Source of the DNA: Flaveria trinervia
Lineage: Eukaryota; Streptophyta; Magnoliopsida; Asterales; Asteraceae
Direction of reading: 5' to 3'
Assembly (NCBI GenBank): GCA_025506515.1
Contig: CM046452.1
Location: 73,346,080-73,410,079, forward strand
DNA: 64,000 nt
In this document: positions 57,045-64,000 of the stretch, piece after piece
Numbering within the stretch: the first letter of the stretch is position 1
How the letters are laid out: every line of letters starts with the position of its first letter
Translations under genes and position numbers: made by a program
Notes under the pieces: generated by a model
Database searches by the model: none
The model's input: only the letters and a program-made list of their open reading frames with translations
What the model was told of the DNA's origin: nothing

Positions 57045-58033
57045 ACAACCTTACTTTCTTCATACCATTTCTTTTAACTTCATAAATTCTTCTTTTTTAT
57101 TTTATTTTAAATTTACTGTAGCATGGTTTCATTTTTTATTTATTTTAGGGTTACGACCGTCATAGCCCTTGACCCGACGCGAAAGCTGTGTCTGTCACAC
57201 TGCATAGGCAGTTTTGTATGATTGTATGGTTGATATATATATTTTTTGGAACTTTACTTTTGTATATGCATTCTTGTGAATGGACTATACATGTGGTTAC
57301 TTCAAGTGTGTGAATATTTGTAATGATATTCATTCCTTTTGCTTGTACTTATAGTGTTGTGATGAGGGTCCATTGTTGTAATCCTCATCATTATTTGTGA
57401 GTTTGTTTTGTGGATGAAGCTTAAGGGGCTTAATCAAGTTTTGTGTCATTTAGCTTTTCCTGTTCATTCTATATATTTTTTTAATTGTTGTGTGGTTCAA
57501 GATTGATTGGTACCCAAGTATTGAATCTAATCTTGTCACTTTTATACTGAGATGGATGAAATTGGTTTACAATAATCCATATTTATAACCCTAATAATCT
57601 TGACCTACAAGCAACCATATTAGACTCATATACAACTAACTTTCTAGTTCGTGAGTATGGCGTTATTACCTCTAATTAGACTCGTAACAAGTAACTATCA
57701 TCCCCTAATCTTGTGACGCTAATTAAAATGTTGGAAAGTGATTAGGATAGAGTGATAACATTTTAAGATGCGGAGGAAGAAAGGGAGGTTTTGGCCTTTT
57801 GGGTGAGGTATCTGAAATACTAAATTTGTGTTACCTTTGTCCATTTTGTTAGCTTCAATTACACACATTCCGTAAGATATTGTTTACAACATAATGTTAT
57901 GCATAGCAGTAATATTAATATTAATGGTATGTTGAAAGTCGTTTAGTTTTAACTTTAATTACATCATCTATATTATCTTATATTTTGCTAAGTTTCAAAA
58001 CATATAGTAGGGACATTTCTTGTGTATTATAAT
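57045..58033. other. 3' flank of the kinase gene
   Basis: The first few hundred bases are T-rich and are the likely 3' untranslated region; polyadenylation site not chosen. No other gene seen. Confidence 0.5.
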
Positions 58034-58163
58034 TTTGATATGTATGATATTTCATTTGATAACGTATTAAATAATAATTTGATATGTATGACATGTCATT
58101 TAATAACATATTAGATAATAATTTGATATGTATGACATTTCATTGAATAACATATTAAAATAA
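58034..58163. repeat. 44-base tandem repeat, three copies
   Basis: Copies start at 58034, 58078 and 58122 with TTTGATATGTATGACATTTC, then ATTTAATAACATATTA. A few differences per copy. Confidence 0.88.
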
Positions 58164-58659
58164 ATGTACCCAACTTTTTTATATTTTGTGAGTTTTGGAT
58201 GGCAAACATAGACTAGGGTTTTTAACGAATTTATGGATAGGATGTTGGACTACTTAAGACTCACGTCCTAGGTCGGTGGCAAACCAACGACCTAGGGTTT
58301 TTAATTATTAAATCATTTACCATTTCATTTTGTTTTTCAGGTGGTGTATCCAAATTAATATGTAGCATACATTCATCAAACCAGTCTAAGCTCATGCTAC
58401 AACAGTTGTTTCCCCTAAATATTTTCCTAATACACGACAACACCATCGTGGTCTTTAAGCACATGCTACAACGGTTGTAACTAAAATTGGAAATGTAAAA
58501 GAAATATTCAGCTACTTTGATAATACTTATTAGGTCGTGCTAAAGTGATATGTTAGTTATGTTAGCCAATTAGTTTGGAAACTGCACAACACGAAATGTG
58601 TTACGTATGCATGAGACTATCATGCAGAAATTTTGTTAATGTGGCTTTTGTATCTATTT
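58164..58659. other. Intergenic DNA, nothing recognised
   Basis: No coding pattern. The phrase AGGTCGGTGGCAAACCAACG followed by ACCT near 58270 is a small imperfect palindrome (AGGTCGGTGG / CCAACGACCT). Confidence 0.4.
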
Positions 58660-59421
58660 GTGGTATCTTTTGTTAGACCCAACCTCCCGTTTTGCTGAGC
58701 TCTCTTTCCCTAATCATGTTTGCAAACTAAACAAAGCAATTTATGGTCTTCGTCAAGCTTCTTGAGCTTGGTATGATGAACTAAAGTCTTATATCATCCC
58801 AATTTTCTTTAAATTGTTCATATCCGACACATCTCTCTTCATCAAACATCTTCAAGTGAACCTATTTTTCTACTTGTGTATGTCGATGACATAATTCCCT
58901 CATGCCCTAATCAACATATCATGAATTCCTTCATCTCCTCCTTTGCTAGTTCTCTCTTAAAGACCTTGGCAACTTATCCTACTTTCTTGAAGTTAAAGTA
59001 ATTCATAACAAGCAGGGTATTTTCCTATCTTAAACCAAATACATTCAAGATATTTTATCAAAAGTAATATGAGTAATTGTAAACCGACGTCTACTCCAAT
59101 GTCTTGCTCGACCATCCTTACCCCATTGGATGGGTCACCCAACCCATTGATTATCATACTATTGTAGGAAGTTTACAATATATAGCATTGACGCGACCAA
59201 ACGTGGCATTCGGTAACTCTAGTCTTTCACTCCCGAATGAAACACTTAGCATTGGACTTTCACTTTATGTGTGAGAAAGTTCAACAAGGCACTCTTCCTA
59301 TAACTCACATAATAGGAGATGACCAACTCGCCAATGCTCTCACAAAGCCTCTCCACAAGCAAAGACATCAGCTTCTACTACCTAAGATTGGATTTCTCTC
59401 ACGACCGTACATCTTGCAGGA
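58660..59421 (+). pseudogene. Ty1/copia reverse transcriptase and RNase H, decayed
   Basis: Reads VCKLNKAIYGLRQAS (a stop where Pro-Arg is expected), AWYDELKSY, SDTSLFIK, then in another frame LLVYVDDII (the YVDD active site, about 58877), LKDLGNLSYFLEVKV, an ILSK segment, and from 59237 MKHLALDFHFMCEKVQ with DDQLANALTKPL, the end of copia RNase H. At least three frameshifts and several stops. Gag, protease and integrase are absent. Confidence 0.88.
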
Positions 59422-59429
59422 CAGAAGGA

Positions 59430-60836
59430 TGTTAGACCCAAAAATCGCCCGCTCGATAAACCGGGTTTCCGCTCAGCGATTTAAATTTGAATTGTGTAAC
59501 TGCTCTTTTAATTTCTTATTAATTTTGGTATTTATTGTTTGCTTATTCTTAGGGATTGATAGCTTGTATTTAGAATGTAATTGTATTTCCTTGTTGTATA
59601 CAATCTTCTCTTTCTCAATGAAAATAAACAATTGAGTTTAATATTTCTTGTAGCTTTAATATACAATATGATATCAAACATATTAACTTTAAAAAGACAT
59701 GGAAGAATTACATAAGAATGTTTAAAAAACAAAAAAATAATGTAAATTCATGAAACCTAAAGATCCTATCCCGTCGCAAAATGTTGGTTCCCACTAGTTT
59801 TAGTATAGTATGTCTTCTAAATTACTTGTAGCATTGTCTAAGAAATATAAAATGCATTTTACAAATTTTAAGAGTGCTTATAATTCAATTTAATAATATA
59901 ATCTATACATATACAACAAATTTTTGTATAATTTGTGATCGTTTTACACTTTAATCCTTTTAAATCAAACATAAATTCATCAATGAACATAAACACGATA
60001 TGAATTCATTTAAGTACCATACTCTGTTTTATTAGTTACATCCTACGAATCAAATGATGCTTAGATTTGTTGATCGACTTTTTGTTCTTTTAATTGCTTA
60101 TCCTGATTGAATTATAAATTGAATATTTGAGTTTTACAACTAGAAGCTGATTAGACTGCAGGTCAACCATTTGTTTTCTTTTCATCAATTTTTTTATTTT
60201 CTTACTTGCTAGATCATGTTATAGTAGTTATGAGTCAAATGTTTTTTTTCATGATTTTATGTCGTTTTTGTCATTTCAGTACTCGTGTTTTATTTTTTGA
60301 TGTTTCAGTATCCGTGTTTCAAAAAAATAGCCGAAACAATCATTACATCCAAATCTCTAGATAATGTCCGCCACCTCTAGGTGCAAAATCATCATTTCTT
60401 TAATTGCTATTTACGTCCCTGATTTTACATCACTTTTGTTATTTTGGTACTCACAATCAATCATATTTATGTTTATCATTTCTTCTTTTTTAGCACAATC
60501 CATCCAACTCTGCAAATGTTTGTAATTTCCCTTCAGTTTATTCATATGCATATATTCTTATATCATCGATAACACACACACATGTATATATGATCTCTAT
60601 CTGTTATGTGATTCATCAGAGTTAGTAATGACACATGCCAATGATCATAATCTTTGAGCCCTCTAGATTAAAATACCCTTATTATGTTACGATATGTTTT
60701 TGTTTTAGGATTTATCAGTGTTTTATCAAGTTATTAAAGTTAATATTGTTGTAAATAAACTTTTTTATAATGTAATATATTATGGTATAAATAAGTTTCT
60801 TATTTTGTAATCCACGGCATCACGCAAGCGTGAATG
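59430..60836. other. Possible copia 3' LTR start, then intergenic DNA
   Basis: TGTTAGACCC at 59430 follows a purine-rich AGGACAGAAGGA and could begin the 3' LTR of the copia remnant; no matching end was found. The rest is AT-rich without recognisable genes. Confidence 0.4.
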
Positions 60837-61530
60837 TCACACTCCAGAACTCGCAGCGGAAAGTCATGTATGTGGTGTTAACGGAAGTTGGAGTTATTCC
60901 AACGATTATAGTTAAACGCAAATGATTTAATAGTTGATTACAAAAGAACCGATCTTTAAACGCTTTTCAAACATAACATAGTGATAAACAATTAAATTTA
61001 CAACCACATTGTTAGTCAAAACAACGACATTCCTTTATTAGATATCACTACTTGTAAACAACCGACATGTTTGACCCTCCAAAGACACATTCCAATAATT
61101 CCGAACAAAGCTACCTTAACCATGAAAAACCTGAAAGATAATAATAGTCAATATAAAGTTGGTGAGCATTCGGGGTTGTTAAATCTTACAAACATTGGTT
61201 TTTCAAGATGATAATGTAGCGGAAATAATATACTTAACATAGACTAGCTAGGTACTATAATTAATTCAGGTTATAAGTTTATAATCAAGTCAAGAAACAC
61301 GTTGTTAGCCCACAACAGTCCAAACATATTAAATCCCTCGCTACAACCTGATAAGTGCGACTGGTCGCGAGATCGGGTTATCTAACCCAATGATCTACCA
61401 ATATAGTTTGCGGCCTCTCCGAGGTAATGATTGTGGGGGGATTTTGGGACTCAACGGTATACACTTATACTCTTGACCCAACTTATACCTTCATAACATA
61501 TTATTAGTCTTGTTTTACCATCATATATAA
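60837..61530 (-). mobile_element. Old gypsy LTR fragment
   Basis: Starts TGTCACACTCCAGAACTCG on the plus strand and shares with the Z and W LTRs the order GCGGAA, CAATATAAAGTTGGTGAG, ACCCAATGATCTACC and a GGTAATGA-type phrase. It is broken by a TA microsatellite at 61534. Diverged, without visible partner. Confidence 0.5.
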
Positions 61531-61533
61531 CAC

Positions 61534-61564
61534 ATATATATATGTGGTTATATATATATGTATA

Positions 61565-61611
<47 letters not shown>

Positions 61612-61690
61612 TTATATGTATAGATATATGTGTTATATATTATAGATATTATATATATATTATGTGTGTGTATGTATATATAATATATGT
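61534..61690. repeat. TATATG/TATA microsatellite
   Basis: Alternating TA with interspersed TG (TATATGTGTATA). The open frame across it is not a gene. Confidence 0.9.
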
Positions 61691-62772
61691 AGGGAAGGTT
61701 CAAAAGAAAAACTATGTTTTATAAAAAACTAAGAAAATCTTTTATAATCATGATTGTTTGATCATGGTTAAGATTAATTGATGGTATTTTTGTAAAATGA
61801 CTAAAATTTATGGGTTCATTAATGGTGTCTAAGGGTAAAATGGATACATTACAAAAATTAAATTTTATAACTTCCGGATTTAAAAAACAAAACTACTTAA
61901 TGATCTTATACTCTCTTTCTATATCTATCTCTCTTTTTCATAGCTCACATTACACCAACATTTTACAAAACCAGATACAAAATCATTCATATAAAAAAGT
62001 AAAAGCCAAAAGAAGACGATTAGAAAAGAATGTGAATTACATATTATATAACTTTTTGTACAATTTAAAAAATGCAGAAGCATGTTACATAAGAAGAAAA
62101 GAAGGTTTAGTTAAATAACGTTAACATGAACAAATAAACAACAAAACTAAAATTTGATTAGCATAGCTAGTTCACCATATGGTAATATATGTTTAAGATA
62201 TTGTGAAATAAACATGTAATTTGAACAAAAAGAACTAAGATGGAAAAGATGGGAAGATGAGTAAAAACTTTAAAACTGTAAGTTTTGATTACGTATATGT
62301 AACTTAAATATGTAGACACTGTGGGGTACGTATAGTAAACAATACTTTATATACATAACTCAGAGGTATATATATGTATCCCAAAATGAGAACAAATGCA
62401 ACTTAAAACATCATGTTGATATCTTCAGCTTCTAATATCCCATGATAGCTTTTGTTACGTAGATACATATATGTAACTCATACTTGTATGTGTAACTGTA
62501 GAAAAAACCTTTAGTTATCCCACATTCTAAAGAAACACTTACTCCCATATCATAGTATCTTCACTTAGTCTAACAACTTAGACTTTTTTACATAATTACA
62601 TATATGAACACATATGTAAACATCATTAACAGATTCTGTTAGGGGTGTAATTTCTTCTAATCTTTCTCTTGATCTTTCTTAGCCCACGTGATCCACGTAT
62701 CAAATATTATCACTTTTATCAATTGAAGCAAACAAACAATGGTTCTCTCACGTTACACAGTTTCATCTAACC
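61691..62772. other. Intergenic DNA, nothing recognised
   Basis: AT-rich; a 102-codon open stretch at 61810-62118 has no protein character. Repeated TATGTAAC-type phrases near 62300-62600. Confidence 0.45.
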
Positions 62773-63635
62773 TGCAAAGACCTGATCGTTATTTAATTGA
62801 AAAACCCTTCAACCTGATTTGCACTTTGATGAGAACTGTATAAGGATTCCTTGAGTCTGATGCAATGCAACCAAAACAAACTGCCTAAGTGTTTCAGCAA
62901 CATGCACTAAGTACTGAAGTGAAGAATGCTTCGGAAGAATTACACAAAGCATTAGAAAATACTCTAAGTGTAATATCTTCCGAAGCCAAGACCAATATCT
63001 TCCGAAGCCTAACATGAAGTCTTCCGAAGCTTGAAGAGACAAAGTCTTCCGAAGCTTCAACCTAAAGACAGATTTCTTCCGAAGACTTTTAGTACACATG
63101 CTTTATCTGATGTACTGTTCCATAAAGCACCTTTTCCGCTGCGTCTCTGATAAGTCACCAACTTACAAGAGTTGGTGAAAAGGTCCATGCTTTTGGTAAC
63201 TGTACATTGAGGTCTTGAGTCTGAAACTTTCCACTTTATGTACTTTATCCTTTTTGTAATGTATAAGGATGTGAGCTATGGCATGTCATAGTCACAAGGT
63301 CAAAAGCAGATATGCCTTTTGATCCTACAATTGATTTTGTTAGTGTCTAGTCAATTGTATCCAGCTGGCTTTCATAGTATAGCCGGCTGTAGGTTGTAGT
63401 ATAAGTATTCCAAGTTCTTGTATCTTTCGGTAATGCTTTGTAACACTTGTAAAAGAACTTGAGAAAGCAATATACTGCTACCTTGAAAACTATACTCTCT
63501 TGTTCTGTCTCTTGCTTTACTTGTGTTCTCTGCATCACCTTTGGTTACCTAGTTCACTGTTTGATTAACGTTTAGTTAATCTCCTCATTGTGTTGTTGTG
63601 TTGTAATTGTGTTCAAGCCCTTGAACGATCCTGCA
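62773..63635 (+). mobile_element. 5' LTR of a copia element
   Basis: The end GATCCTGCA at 63635 is followed two bases later by a primer binding site. The start is placed at TGCAAAGACCTGATCGTT (62773) because its reverse complement resembles the end (AACGATCCTGCA). Within the first 320 bases CTTCCGAAG occurs five times (62976-63084) and once inverted (about 62929). A TATA-like GTATAAGTATTCC lies at about 63400. Start position is inferred; no second LTR in view. Confidence 0.7.
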
Positions 63636-63637
63636 AT

Positions 63638-63649
63638 TGGTATCAGAGC
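63638..63649 (+). other. Primer binding site of the copia element
   Basis: TGGTATCAGAGC, complementary to initiator tRNA-Met, immediately after the LTR. Confidence 0.92.
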
Positions 63650-63718
63650 TTTCAGGCTCGTGATATAAGATCTAACCATCTTAAGATCCCTCACACACAC
63701 AAAAACTAAACTTTTCAA

Positions 63719-64000
63719 ATGGCTTCCATCTCAAAGACTGATATGGAGACTGGAACCATGAACAAATCCCCATTGATCACTCTTGATGACTTCGACACCT
63801 GGTGCATGAGGATGGAAGGCTTCATCAGGTCTCTTGACTCAAGAATGTGGGAATCTGTTGAATATGGACCTTTCATACCTAGCACCCCCTCTGCTACCGG
63901 TGCTGGTATGATTCCTAAAGATGTGGCCAACTACTCAGATGAAGATAGGAAAAGAGTAGAGATTGACAGGAAGGCCATGACTGCTCTTCAGACTGCTATC
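63719..64000 (+). CDS. Copia gag N-terminus, running off the window
   Basis: ATG at 63719, 94 codons open to the edge. MASISKTDMETG is followed by LITLDDFDTWCMRMEGFIRS, which matches the start of the plant copia gag family (DUF4219/UBN2 type, with a Trp and a short charged helix). ADVANY-like region VANYSDEDRKRVEIDRKAMTAL is the usual following helix. Gag packages the element RNA into particles. No lesion in the visible part, so the element could be recent; the rest lies outside. Confidence 0.85.
   Translation, partial: MASISKTDMETGTMNKSPLITLDDFDTWCMRMEGFIRSLDSRMWESVEYGPFIPSTPSATGAGMIPKDVANYSDEDRKRVEIDRKAMTALQTAI

Noticed and set aside
61810..62118. 102-codon plus-strand frame
   Set aside because: AT-rich, no motifs, no splice or promoter context.
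1..64000. Telomere repeats, rRNA genes, organellar DNA insertion
   Set aside because: No TTTAGGG runs, no rRNA-like conserved blocks, and no recognisable plastid or mitochondrial genes were seen.

Overview
This is a stretch of eudicot plant nuclear genome. The evidence is a spliced plant receptor-like cytoplasmic kinase gene with GT-AG introns, Ty3/gypsy chromodomain retrotransposons with plant-type initiator-Met primer binding sites, Ty1/copia pieces, a Mutator-like element carrying a plant mobile domain, and hAT-type MITEs. The sequence does not fix the species; Asteraceae is a guess.

Layout. 311-6942 is an LTR (family U) with 5-bp target duplications (ATTTA). A (TGTGAT)n array and the 3' end of another gypsy element (family V: integrase, chromodomain, 3' LTR 3286-5210) sit inside it. 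7005-40894 is a nest of three gypsy elements. The oldest, Z, lies on the minus strand; its leader and pre-gag ORF are at 38756-38905 and 15924-17412 and its gag-pol at 11071-15696. X (plus strand) entered the start of the Z pre-gag ORF; its LTRs are 17418-19999 and 23650-25580 plus 38639-38755. W (minus strand, youngest; LTRs 27183-29907 and 35906-38638) entered the 3' LTR of X and is followed by a truncated second W internal region. Target duplications (AAGGG for Z, TCAGC/TCGGC for X) and frame continuity support this order. A solo Z-type LTR with about 1 kb of right-hand flank is repeated at the left side, which is either a real duplication or two haplotypes joined in assembly.

42382-44571 is a solo V-type LTR with perfect CGACA target duplications, interrupting a small unrecognised reading frame. 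44936-48358 holds a decayed MULE transposase plus a plant-mobile-domain ORF on the minus strand. A Helitron-like 3' end lies at 49501-49535. 50595-51310 is a small inverted-repeat DNA element that has captured the start of a 26S proteasome ATPase subunit 4 (RPT2) gene. 51836-52010 is a short MITE.

The one apparently functional host gene is 53273-57044 (+), a six-exon PBL/PIX13-like (RLCK VII) protein kinase of 377 residues, with a hAT MITE in its last intron and a tandem duplication that has copied its first splice acceptor. After it come a decayed copia reverse transcriptase, an old gypsy LTR piece, and at the right edge a copia element entering its gag gene on the plus strand.

The least expected structure is in the noncoding interior of X (21447-22175): about nine degenerate units, each with a conserved loop flanked by inverted arms. 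The arms differ between units but in most units stay complementary within the unit.
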